From NCBI GenBank assembly GCA_947396885.1, contig OX377202.1, positions 186,001-250,000 on the forward strand: a stretch of DNA of 64,000 bases, in the 5' to 3' direction. The notes under the pieces were generated by a model. It saw only the letters and a program-made list of their open reading frames with translations, was not told where the DNA came from and ran no database searches. Of this stretch, positions 49,101-53,374 are shown piece after piece. The position numbers were made by a program, and so were the translations under genes. Source of the DNA: Heligmosomoides polygyrus polygyrus (Eukaryota > Nematoda > Chromadorea > Rhabditida > Heligmosomidae). Within the stretch, counting starts at the first letter, position 1. Each line of letters opens with the position of its first letter.

Positions 49101-52100
49101 CAGCTAACATTTCAAGTTAAACATTGTGTAATGTGTTTATTCCATAGCTCTCAGGGCACGCACCGCCAGGCGGGTCCCGTCTTTCAGAGACCTATATATT
49201 GTTGTTCTTTCTCTCTCAGACGTTTACCTTATGCACTCATGACAAGCATTACATACATTTACGACTCGGTGCATGTGTTGATATCTGCAAGAATAGATTT
49301 AATCCAATTCTTCGTTTTCAGCTCCAAAGCTTTTATGAAGGAAGTGACGACGAAGATGGACGTTGAGCGCCTCGGGAAAGAAAACTCCACTGATCTCCTG
49401 CAGTTTTCTGTACGAAATGACGTCGTTGTCGCATATCGATCGATAACCGATCAATATGCTAATCGATTGGCAGTGGTTGGTGTACAATGGAGGATGCCGT
49501 ATGCGAATGCCTTGTTCATGAACTGGACTCGTTCAAGCAAGCAGTGGTCCGACTGCAAGAAGGTGAGCCGTCATGATCGGAAGGACATTCTGCTGACGAG
49601 GGAATCCCTTCGGAATGATCCGCAGTTCTACTCAGTCTTGACATGCTCGATTATACACTTATTCTTATTTTCATTACCTCCTCAATGGTTTATCAACTTA
49701 TACTGGTGCTACTCAGATGGACTGCCTGCTCGTCACCAGAAGCGGCTTCGTTCTTGCCTCGTCGACGTCCCGTAGTCCAGGTCCGCTGGCGCGATTCGAT
49801 CCTCAGCTTTTCGCCAGTCTTGAAGAGAATGATCTGGTCTCCACGTGAGCTTCCGAACAGCCATCATGGAGAAACTAAAGTCTTAACGTCTTCAACGTTC
49901 AGGCAATCTTGGGTCGACGCTCAAGCGGAGTGCATGGCGAGTCGGTCGGCTCCATGGTCTAGTCCGGCACCGCGTCAAAGCAACATGCTCAGGTCGCTCA
50001 TCAACGGCATTGCAACCATCATCGGGAAGACATTCTGGTGAGCACTCCGGTGATTCTGTGTCTGGAGTCGTACTCAGCCACACAAAGATCCAATTTTCAG
50101 GGTGGATCTCTACTACCTCCTGACATCCTTTGTAGCCGGACAGCCTTCAATGTCTGGCGGACTGTGCCGTTTCCAGCGAATCAAACCAGTTGAGAGGTAC
50201 AACTCTGGACGGGACTATTCTGTTTTGTGTCAATCGGTGGCGTACTCTCCTCCTGGTATAACTCCATTTTACATCTGATCCCTTAACATGCTACAATGCT
50301 GGGAATACAGACTCAGAAACCTACCTCTCAGTGAATTGCATTATTTTAATGCCTGAGATCATCTAACAAGGGATACCAGCTTGCAGTGACACTTCGAGAT
50401 GAGATTTACAGGGACGGCAAAATATTTACGAACACCTATCCTTGCGGAATTTTTGTATCGTAGCTTTAGAGTAAGAAATCGGACCTATTGGAAATCCCAT
50501 ATGGCTCCAATCCCCTTTATCAATCAGCACTTGATAGTATTTGCCTTGCGAAACAGATCTATCGCTTGTGCTGCATTTCTTTTCTTGAAATCTACGTTTG
50601 AACACGCAACTACTCCTTAGTTGGCAAGCGTTTTGTGAATGAAAAGCTTGCCTGGATCGTGCAACACATCTGTCGTTATCGAAGCTACAAATCTGCCAAT
50701 CCCCTCGTTCACAGAGGCTGGGTTACTGGAACGGAACCTGACATGGCGATATGACGTTAAAGATGACGACTTTCGCGGCACTTTAAAGCAGCCTCAGAGG
50801 CGGCCCACCCGATCGGTTGAATCTGGAGGAAAACCACCGGCGTGTCCCACCCCCCCCCCCATCTCCACCCCGATCAGTTAAAACTGGGAGAAAACCACCG
50901 GCGTGTCTCCCACCCCCCCCCCCCTCTCCACCCTGACCGGTTAAATCTGGGAGAAAACCACCGGTCAGGACCTCGATTAGCCCCAGGGCTGAAGTTTCGT
51001 GCCGTTTGAACGACAGCCACAGAAAACCGATAATATTGATCGATATCGATTGGTCGACTTCCGATTCGTGTTCAGCGACCTCGAATAGCCTCAGCGCTGA
51101 AGTTTCGTGCCGCTTGAATGACATCCGCAAAAATCGACGGTCGCTGACGTGTTCGGCACGTCTACGGAACGACATCCGCAAAAATCGATCGATATCGATT
51201 GCCTCCCTGCTGTGAAGGCCTTCCGTCGATGATCATCCAAATGCTCAGGCACAGTTGCCGACGTGTTCGGTACGTCTACGGCTCGCCATGCACGGTCGCC
51301 GACGTGTTCGGCACGTCTACTGAGTTGCCAGGCGCGTAGAAGCCGTCTGGGTATTTTCCGCTAATTTCTTGCCTTAATTTGTGCCCCGTAATTTCCCCTA
51401 TTTTATGATTCATCGCGTCGATCGATAGTGTGACTCATCGCTTAGCGGATTATTATATAGTATGATTTGCCTTGAACGAAAAATTATTCTAACCATCTTA
51501 TCGAGTCTGTAGTTTAATCTGCATTGAAAGCCATTTCTATTTAGAAGAGTTGATTTCGATTTCAGAAGCAAAGGAGCTAGCTTACTTTAGAAGAGTGTCA
51601 AATTTGGTTTGAAAAGTGTCCGATTTGATTCGAAAAGTGTCGAATTCGACGTGAAAATGGTATGTTATGTATGCCTGGTGTTCACGAAGCCTGTGCATGT
51701 TGAGAGAATAGGTCCGATTCTTCTGTGCCATGAATCGCATTCGCGGTCAGCGTCTTAAATAAGCCCCTAAGACAGGTTGTGGGTGAAATAAGTGATCCCG
51801 ACCTCACCACTTTATACTTACCGCAACGTACCGTAGTCGGCTGACATTTCGAAAGCGAACGTCGTATTTGTGATCAGTACCTCAAGTATCCCCCTTAATA
51901 GAATCTGAGACAATTTTTTTCGAGCTCTGGATTCGGCAAAATACAGTAGTGCCATTGAATTGGGCTTCCTTCCTGGCGAAGGCTTTCCTTATTTGATCTT
52001 TCACATGGAGATCTTCGATGGTCCTTTCGGATTACGAGGTGCAAAACGCTGTCGTCGTTGGAGACTCGAGCCACAAACCCTCCTGTCCCACAACTCCACT

Positions 52101-52980
52101 TCCCTCTCCACTGCGCCACCACTGCTCCGATTTCAGCGGTGTCTATTTTAGTGAAGCGTAATCAAAGCAATGTGAGAATGGTCCAGTACTTTTGCGGACA
52201 TGGCACAAATATTCAGAATCAACGTTCGAAGCTATATCCCATGGCAGGCATCTCATCTCGAACTGCCACGCCAGTTGGTATCTTCAGTTGTGAGGCCCAA
52301 GTCGAGAAATGATGAAACTGCTGCAATTTCAGGTGCTTTTTGCGTCACACCAGCTATCATATGACCATGAACATAACCAAGCAGATACAGCTGAGCGACA
52401 TGAAATGCGCCAGGTACGCAGTAGCTGAATACTACTCGTTCCCGTAGGCACGAGTTTTCGATATAGCGAAGCGATCGACTTACCTTTTCACTGAAGCGTC
52501 CGATATTCACTCTAGATTTCAGCCCATGTCTTCATGTGTAATATTAGCTTGCAATTTTCACTTACTCTAGATATGCCCGTGTTTTCCCGGTGCCCAGGAC
52601 CACACTAACGGTCATCAGGGTGGATCGAGCCTGTCCAGGCTATCGTGCCAAGAAGAAGTACCTGGTGCAGCCGCAGATTTGTGAGTCCTCGTCCGTTTTG
52701 GCCAAGTCTTCACGGTTTATCGAAAACCTCGCCGAAAATTTTAGTGCAAGGCTGCGAGAAAGTGACGTACTTCGATCGGCGACCACCATCCACCTATAAC
52801 ACGACCGTCGATGAGAACGAGGTACGCCTTTCCGCCTACAGCACGAGTCGCCCCGTCCCAGCAGAATGCTGTCCGAGTTTTCAGGAACCCACCGCGGAAT
52901 GCCTCATGAGCGACGACGCCGCCGCTGCCTCTTCAGCGGCTCCGACACTTCTGTACCTAGCACTCCTACTGGTTTCATAG
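13033..52980 (+). CDS. Voltage-gated calcium channel alpha-2/delta subunit (TAG-180-like), 27 exons
   Basis: Exons: 13033-13182, 13753-13869, 27814-27873, 28007-28139, 28403-28475, 28559-28623, 28687-28804, 30908-30999, 32737-32819, 38354-38443, 38661-38798, 38868-38958, 39019-39133, 40243-40355, 41764-41879, 45902-45976, 46036-46110, 46181-46335, 46492-46637, 47254-47311, 49322-49562, 49717-49844, 49903-50037, 50101-50196, 52333-52413, 52571-52680, 52745-52980. All phases join, giving about 1,029 aa. The protein is an extracellular, membrane-anchored auxiliary subunit that aids trafficking and gating of Cav channels. Domain order: signal peptide, VWA_N/Cache, VWA (about 230-405), Cache-like region, cysteine-rich tail, GPI-type hydrophobic end. 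Vertebrate alpha-2/delta proteins are similar in length. The sequence differs strongly from UNC-36, so the second C. elegans paralogue, tag-180, is the better ortholog guess. Least certain: exon 14 start (TTTGAAG acceptor), exon 7 start, and the limits of exon 20. Confidence 0.85.
13753..13869 (+). CDS. alpha-2/delta exon 2
   Basis: Thirty-nine codons (PFNELKPKI... to ...DRTKALQ) follow acceptor AAATTTAG and end at CAG|GTCGGC. The DPR...[13 protein letters not shown] stretch matches the amphipathic helix before the VWA_N domain of alpha-2/delta proteins. The next exon lies 13.9 kb downstream, across the transposon-filled intron 2. Confidence 0.8.
14834..15205 (-). pseudogene. Mariner transposase fragment
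   Basis: The minus-strand frame joins an N-terminal piece ([20 protein letters not shown]) directly to [20 protein letters not shown] and [12 protein letters not shown], the block after the first catalytic acid. The region between, with the GDEKW motif, is deleted and replaced near a poly-G/C run at 15026-15040. It is a dead mauritiana/irritans-type mariner copy. Confidence 0.8.
16196..16737 (-). repeat. Left arm of a 540-bp GC-rich inverted pair (LINE-like leader)
   Basis: This arm is the reverse complement of 17921-18465 at about 95% identity by eye. It is GC- and CpG-rich. It ends outward in an ATG at 16255 (minus) opening [14 protein letters not shown], the same start as in the right arm. 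The frame continues to 15959 as a 98-residue ORF with no recognised domain. I infer that the arms are the 5' leader of a LINE family. Confidence 0.7.
16909..17322 (-). pseudogene. Mariner N-terminal fragment between the inverted arms
   Basis: The minus strand encodes [15 protein letters not shown] followed by [17 protein letters not shown], the start of a mariner transposase. Its 5' flank (17173-17322) matches the mariner at 35670-36880, including GTAGCCACGAAAA. It therefore serves as an uninterrupted reference for the palindrome inserted in that copy. About 315 bp (17323-17640) of unrelated sequence separates it from its own terminal repeat near 17674. Confidence 0.75.
17921..18465 (+). repeat. 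Right arm of the 540-bp inverted pair
   Basis: This is the mirror copy of 16196-16737. It runs outward into ATG 18402 ([15 protein letters not shown]) and then into LINE RT sequence, supporting the view that the arm is a LINE 5' leader with promoter. Confidence 0.7.
18402..19260 (+). pseudogene. LINE reverse transcriptase remnant
   Basis: After [15 protein letters not shown] the frame holds a basic segment. A block at 18617-18799 then carries [21 protein letters not shown], the RT catalytic YADD motif with its usual context. [14 protein letters not shown] follows after a frameshift. The frame at 18886-19185 matches a LINE C-terminal thumb ([35 protein letters not shown]). Large internal parts are missing. 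The family is CR1/Jockey-like by general appearance; the clade is not certain. A 30-bp direct duplication lies at about 18605-18670. Confidence 0.75.
19820..20105. repeat. AT-rich satellite of TTCGAATAAT units
   Basis: Tandem units of about 40 bp contain TTCGAATAATTATTCGAA, itself palindromic, alternating with GATTATTCGAGTTCGCAA. A related satellite lies at 25250-25635. Both are preceded by GTTGGACGACGT-type repeats, so the two arrays belong to one composite repeat. Confidence 0.85.
20430..20525. repeat. ATTT and TA microsatellites
   Basis: A run of ATTT units is followed by a long TA tract. Similar ATTT runs end repeats elsewhere in the window (27155-27180, 38485-38556, 48645-48675) and may mark LINE or SINE 3' tails. 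Confidence 0.8.
21176..21540. repeat. Dispersed repeat, inverted copies at 30540-30660 and 54780-55065
   Basis: The first 100 bp match 30540-30660 reversed. Most of 21250-21540 matches 54780-55065 reversed, including the segment around GGCCAACCAAG and GGAGGAGGTGCCGGC. None encodes a recognised protein. A poly-C tract follows at about 21621-21640. Confidence 0.65.
21705..24106. mobile_element. Palindromic mariner derivative with two 5' ends (interrupted)
   Basis: Both termini carry the mariner end TTGGTGCAAAAG and both lead inward through the same leader to ATG TC(C/T)AAACGCGATTTTCGT. The left arm is 21705-21840 plus 23316-23398; the right arm is 23890-24106. From 23914 down to about 23465 the minus strand keeps the transposase N-terminal half ([37 protein letters not shown]), with frameshifts. 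The C-terminal half and the true 3' end are absent. The left arm is split by the inner mariner. Confidence 0.8.
21841..23315 (-). mobile_element. Inner mariner element, nearly full length, decayed transposase
   Basis: Ends TTAGGCTGTCCGGAAAG and its complement are flanked by TA duplications (21839-21840, 23316-23317). The length of 1,475 bp is close to a full mariner. Minus-strand frames give the HTH part ([16 protein letters not shown], 23062 downward), GDEKW near 22480, [14 protein letters not shown], and [12 protein letters not shown] at 21927-22235, so all three D positions of the DD34D triad are visible. Several frameshifts and stops separate them. It sits in the left arm of the palindromic mariner, whose right arm is the empty site. 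Confidence 0.85.
24769..24846 (-). repeat. tRNA-like sequence
   Basis: On the minus strand a B box GGTTCGATTCC sits in a T arm with GGG/CCC pairing, preceded by an A-box-like GGCAGCGCAGCGG. It is about 78 nt. The 5' and 3' acceptor strands do not pair well, so a SINE or pseudogene is likelier than a functional tRNA. Confidence 0.4.
25085..25250 (+). repeat. Tandem GTTGGACGACGTCTTCGGCA repeats
   Basis: Three units of about 50 bp contain TTGGACGACGT.TTCGGCA. Related units occur at 19740-19830 and, more diverged, at 25800-25910. They abut the AT-rich satellite in both places. Confidence 0.75.
25250..25635. repeat. ATTCG satellite, about 43-bp units
   Basis: Eight or so units of GGTTATTCGATTATTCGG..AATTCGAATAA.CGAAAAA run in tandem. 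Three central units are virtually identical, suggesting recent expansion. Confidence 0.85.
26001..26162. mobile_element. PIF/Harbinger-like MITE, 162 bp
   Basis: Inverted ends of about 36 bp begin GGCCTRTGTTATACTCCCG and differ at one base. TTA is duplicated on both sides (25998-26000, 26163-26165). A three-base TWA duplication with GGCC ends fits PIF/Harbinger (Tourist-type) elements. Confidence 0.8.
26390..26996 (+). pseudogene. Mariner transposase C-terminal remnant
   Basis: Plus-strand frames read [35 protein letters not shown], then after frameshifts [15 protein letters not shown] and a block equivalent to [17 protein letters not shown]. The third catalytic aspartate position (normally in a S/TDYH motif) reads Gly in that block, and the N-terminal DNA-binding part is missing. 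It is a dead copy. Confidence 0.8.
27814..28804 (+). CDS. alpha-2/delta exons 3-7: VWA_N/Cache and start of VWA
   Basis: Five exons (27814-27873, 28007-28139, 28403-28475, 28559-28623, 28687-28804) encode [20 protein letters not shown] and on to [14 protein letters not shown], a tryptophan block [27 protein letters not shown] and [19 protein letters not shown]. These match the family signature of FGSATGLARYYP, RRRPWYIQGA and SPKDM.I.VD. The donors and phases (0, 1, 2, 1, 2) agree. The last codon, Tyr of DYSGS, is split across intron 7. Confidence 0.88.
29385..30130. repeat. Dispersed repeat in intron 7, inverted copy at 50960-51665
   Basis: Shared blocks include the AACACTTTTC..TTCTAAG region, TAATCCGCTAAGCGATGA, ATTACGGGGCGC-type and ATCGATCGATATTGAT, and CCAGACGTCT/GACGTGTTCGGCACGTC units. 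The two copies lie in introns of the same gene in opposite orientation. No coding capacity is recognised. Confidence 0.65.
30908..30999 (+). CDS. alpha-2/delta exon 8: VWA MIDAS
   Basis: The exon opens with the C completing Tyr and continues [20 protein letters not shown]. It thereby completes the DYSGSV motif, a perfect DxSxS metal-ion-dependent adhesion site. [11 protein letters not shown] follows, equivalent to TLSDDDYVNV of other family members. The MIDAS binds a divalent cation and is needed for channel trafficking in vertebrate alpha-2/delta-1 and -2. Acceptor GTTTCAG, donor TTG|GTATGG. Confidence 0.9.
31000..32736 (+). other. Intron 8, includes a strong hairpin
   Basis: Apart from a tight hairpin at about 31975-32033 (arms ACTGTAGGAGTGGGCGAG and its near complement round a 20-base loop), I see no gene or named repeat. 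A B-box-like GGTTCGAGTCC at 31731-31741 lacks a proper tRNA partner. Confidence 0.5.
32737..32819 (+). CDS. alpha-2/delta exon 9
   Basis: The exon encodes [20 protein letters not shown] and ends ATTSNKK, within the VWA domain. CGNGTF holds a family-typical cysteine and an N-glycosylation sequon. Acceptor TTGCAG, donor AAG|GTTCGC, phase 0. Confidence 0.88.
33560..35101. mobile_element. hAT-like element copy B (inverted relative to copy A)
   Basis: Copy B matches copy A (1708-3000) reversed, block after block, ending at 35101 with the terminal repeat CAGGAATGAGCGCATAATG on the minus strand. The opposite end is not found and is probably truncated near 33560. Copy B lacks the 230-bp MITE of copy A but has its own 410-bp insert at 34193-34600. 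Confidence 0.7.
34193..34600 (+). mobile_element. 408-bp retroposon or solo-LTR-like insertion
   Basis: The heptamer GCTATTG lies on both sides (34186-34192, 34601-34607), and copy A is continuous across the site (near 2190-2210). The insert ends in AAAAA and contains GGTATAAATT at about 34325 and AATAAAT near 34540, like a promoter and a polyadenylation signal. It could be a solo LTR or an A-tailed retroposon; neither is proven. Confidence 0.6.
35104..36917 (-). mobile_element. Mariner, 3'-truncated and interrupted by a palindrome
   Basis: The minus strand carries [11 protein letters not shown] near 35690, a degenerate HTH part, then [14 protein letters not shown] and KTMVTVWW near 35100-35240. 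Here the element stops abruptly against the hAT-like copy B, so its C-terminal half is missing. The 5' terminal repeat ends at about 36917 (TTAGGCCATTGCATG reversed). Its leader is split by the palindromic element 35789-36830. Confidence 0.78.
35789..36830. mobile_element. 1,042-bp palindromic MITE with mariner-type ends
   Basis: Ends TTAGGTTGTCCCATAAG and its complement are flanked by TA. The whole element is a near-perfect inverted repeat centred at about 36310, roughly 85-90% identical by eye. Each arm contains about three diverged subunits, each with a TCGAAAGAGAATG..TTGCTCT core and a TTTTTAGGTCRT block. No transposase is encoded. The mariner at 16909-17322 shows the empty site GAAACTA..TA..CATGAAACGG. 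Confidence 0.8.
36918..38353 (+). other. Rest of intron 9
   Basis: No named repeat or exon is recognised. ORFs at 37604-37864 and on the opposite strand share no known domain. Confidence 0.4.
38354..39133 (+). CDS. alpha-2/delta exons 10-13: second half of VWA domain
   Basis: Exons 38354-38443, 38661-38798, 38868-38958 and 39019-39133 encode [57 protein letters not shown] and [21 protein letters not shown] supplies the MIDAS loop aspartate, and HWMAC matches the family's conserved WMACAN. For exon 12 I chose the downstream donor TCAG|GTGAGC because only it keeps frame into exon 13. A TTTA microsatellite (38485-38556) lies in the intron just before exon 11. Confidence 0.9.
38485..38556. repeat. 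TTTA microsatellite
   Basis: About 17 TTTA units with two interruptions occupy the small intron between exons 10 and 11 of the alpha-2/delta gene. The apparent coding capacity across it is spurious. Confidence 0.9.
40243..41879 (+). CDS. alpha-2/delta exons 14-15: Cache-like domain start
   Basis: Exon 14 (40243-40355) encodes [20 protein letters not shown] and GQRIAGIAG. Exon 15 (41764-41879) continues [20 protein letters not shown] and [16 protein letters not shown]. GxxGIDV..AEF and VVYHP match the conserved ...LGVMGIDVP and VLLHPNLQP of the family. Exon 14 completes the Trp codon left by exon 13 but uses the weak acceptor TTTGAAG. The intron between them consists largely of a 1.26 kb palindrome. 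Confidence 0.82.
40414..41671. mobile_element. 1.26-kb element with about 385-bp inverted arms
   Basis: The left arm (40414-40797) and right arm (41290-41671) are inverted and roughly 85-90% identical. Both begin AAGGGTTTCGACCTTCCATGG outward-in. The core is AT-rich with CTATATC repeats. No target duplication is obvious. It nearly fills intron 14 of the alpha-2/delta gene. Confidence 0.75.
42005..42882. mobile_element. PIF/Harbinger-like TIR element, 878 bp
   Basis: Inverted ends GACCCCATTTATACTTCC and TACCCCTTCTATACTTCC are flanked by TTA on both sides (42002-42004, 42883-42885). The interior is GC-rich with several long but domain-free ORFs. TTATACT near the ends and the TWA duplication relate it to the elements at 26001 and 62139. 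Confidence 0.65.
43180..45560 (-). pseudogene. RTE-type non-LTR retrotransposon lacking its RT core
   Basis: Minus-strand frames start at about 45440 ([12 protein letters not shown]). They give an apurinic endonuclease domain ([43 protein letters not shown]), a connecting region (44053-44673) and the first RT block [20 protein letters not shown]. The frame then jumps to [19 protein letters not shown] and [25 protein letters not shown]. The palm with the YADD motif is deleted at about 43830. Stops and frameshifts occur as well. It occupies intron 15 of the alpha-2/delta gene, opposite in sense. Confidence 0.88.
45590..45640. repeat. AAATAT microsatellite
   Basis: Tandem AAATAT units lie just upstream of the RTE element's 5' end. 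Confidence 0.7.
45902..46637 (+). CDS. alpha-2/delta exons 16-19: Cache-like domain
   Basis: Exons 45902-45976, 46036-46110, 46181-46335 and 46492-46637 encode [53 protein letters not shown] with NNPFVTYYL, and [30 protein letters not shown] matches the family's PT.(V/I)DLL..E, and GSPFSV the Cache-type TPFSL. Intron 16 is only 59 nt; its acceptor CAATACCAG is the only one that preserves frame. Confidence 0.85.
46885..47142. repeat. Head-to-head tRNA-Asp-like SINE palindrome
   Basis: Two inverted arms of about 114 bp, about 95% identical, flank a 28-bp spacer. Each starts with a tRNA-like head (47029-47102 on +, 46925-46998 on -). The + copy has a 7-bp acceptor stem GCGCCGG/CTGGCGC, a 5-bp T stem GCGGG/CCCGC with TTCGAGT loop, and an anticodon arm similar to tRNA-Asp with an extra base. 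The tails share AGAAGTTTTGATCGCAACAA. Confidence 0.75.
47254..47311 (+). CDS. alpha-2/delta exon 20
   Basis: Acceptor CGTTTCAG leads into [19 protein letters not shown]. The only GT in the required phase is CCACA|GTACTT at 47312, which then joins exon 21. The frame stays open to 47630 if this donor is not used, so the exon's end is the least secure point of the model. Confidence 0.6.
47565..48010 (-). pseudogene. Second Penelope-like element, 3' fragment
   Basis: The minus strand encodes [19 protein letters not shown] and [11 protein letters not shown]. This block is equivalent to LEGFWIQAKSPRLNRRGE and ITGELTPYISL at the end of the GIY-YIG domain in the first copy. It is followed by the tail [16 protein letters not shown] typical of these elements. 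The upstream part is missing; 5' truncation is usual for target-primed retroelements. Confidence 0.7.
48640..48780 (-). repeat. Repeat 3' end with TTTA tail and GCCGCAAGACGGC hairpin
   Basis: An ATTT run (48645-48675) abuts the inverted pair GCCGCAAGACGGC. On the minus strand the order is unique sequence, hairpin, (TAAA)n, which resembles the 3' end of a non-LTR element or SINE. The rest of the element is not recognised. Confidence 0.5.
49322..50196 (+). CDS. alpha-2/delta exons 21-24: delta-region
   Basis: Exons 49322-49562, 49717-49844, 49903-50037 and 50101-50196 encode [56 protein letters not shown] and [33 protein letters not shown] matches the family's MDCVILDDGGFLLMA, and the FDPQLFASL block its IDPSLMRHL. 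CMAS and GGLCRFQ supply cysteines that link alpha-2 to delta in known family members. Phases 2, 0, 2, 2 agree throughout. Confidence 0.88.
50800..50965. repeat. Minisatellite of about 65-bp units with poly-C tracts
   Basis: Two and a half to three units of GGTTGAATCTGGAGGAAAA..CCACCGGCGTGTC run in tandem, each followed by 9-12 cytosines. It lies in intron 24 beside the repeat at 50960-51665. Confidence 0.85.
50960..51665. repeat. Dispersed repeat in intron 24, inverted copy of 29385-30130
   Basis: This copy contains ATCGATCGATATCGATTG, several CGACGTGTTCGGCACGTC units, CGCTTAGCGGATTATTATAT and GAAAAGTGTC blocks shared with the intron 7 copy. It has no ORF of note. Confidence 0.65.
52333..52980 (+). 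CDS. alpha-2/delta exons 25-27: cysteine-rich tail and GPI-type end
   Basis: Exons 52333-52413, 52571-52680 and 52745-52980 encode [40 protein letters not shown] and [19 protein letters not shown], ending [16 protein letters not shown] and TAG. The alternation of cysteines parallels the family's C..CSRIF, TNTNLIF.MV and C...PRYRKGP. A small-residue stretch ([10 protein letters not shown]) before a terminal 12-residue hydrophobic tail, with no basic residues after it, is what GPI attachment requires. Exon 26 is spliced at CTCTAG|A. Confidence 0.9.
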
Positions 52981-53272
52981 CAACCATGTGGTCTCCCATC
53001 ACTTCGGCTGTTTCATTGTCAACTCGCGACACTTACTCAAATACGTGTAACATTCCGAAGGGACCATTGCCATCGGCCACCTGGCCTTGGTTAGAAGCTT
53101 CTAACTTCTAAGCTCAACTGACGTGTACATCGTTCCATTGTTAGTCCTTCAGAGTATATTTGTAGAGATAAACTTGTTTATCGTTCTTCAAATACATGGA
53201 TGAACAAACTACTCCGAGACAAACACAACACCAAAACAGTACAGTTGCCAACACAGTGGCTGGACTCGCCGT
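52981..53272. other. Convergent 3' intergenic region
   Basis: Only 292 bp separate the two stop codons, so the 3' UTRs of the alpha-2/delta gene (+) and prp-21 (-) probably meet or overlap. No clear AATAAA is seen on either strand; AATACA and related variants are present. Confidence 0.7.
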
Positions 53273-53374
53273 CTACTTGTTCTTTCCTCCTCTCTCCTTG
53301 ATCTGCAGGATCACAAACGACTGATTCTTCATGTTGTAGTACGCCAGCGAGAAGTTGTCTTTCAAGAAGAAACC
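53273..53374 (-). CDS. prp-21: prp-21 exon 17: end of ubiquitin-like domain
   Basis: TTTTGCAG leads into GFFLKDNFSLAYYNMKNQSF, followed by a block ending in KERGGKNK and TAG. This equals the human end GIFIKDSNSLAYYNMANGA..KERGGRKK; the basic tail binds U1 snRNA stem-loop 4 in human SF3A1. It lies 2.9 kb beyond exon 16, so it is easily missed; the open frame past exon 15 into intron would otherwise end the protein wrongly. Confidence 0.92.
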   Translation of the reverse strand, partial: GFFLKDNFSLAYYNMKNQSFVILQIKERGGKNK

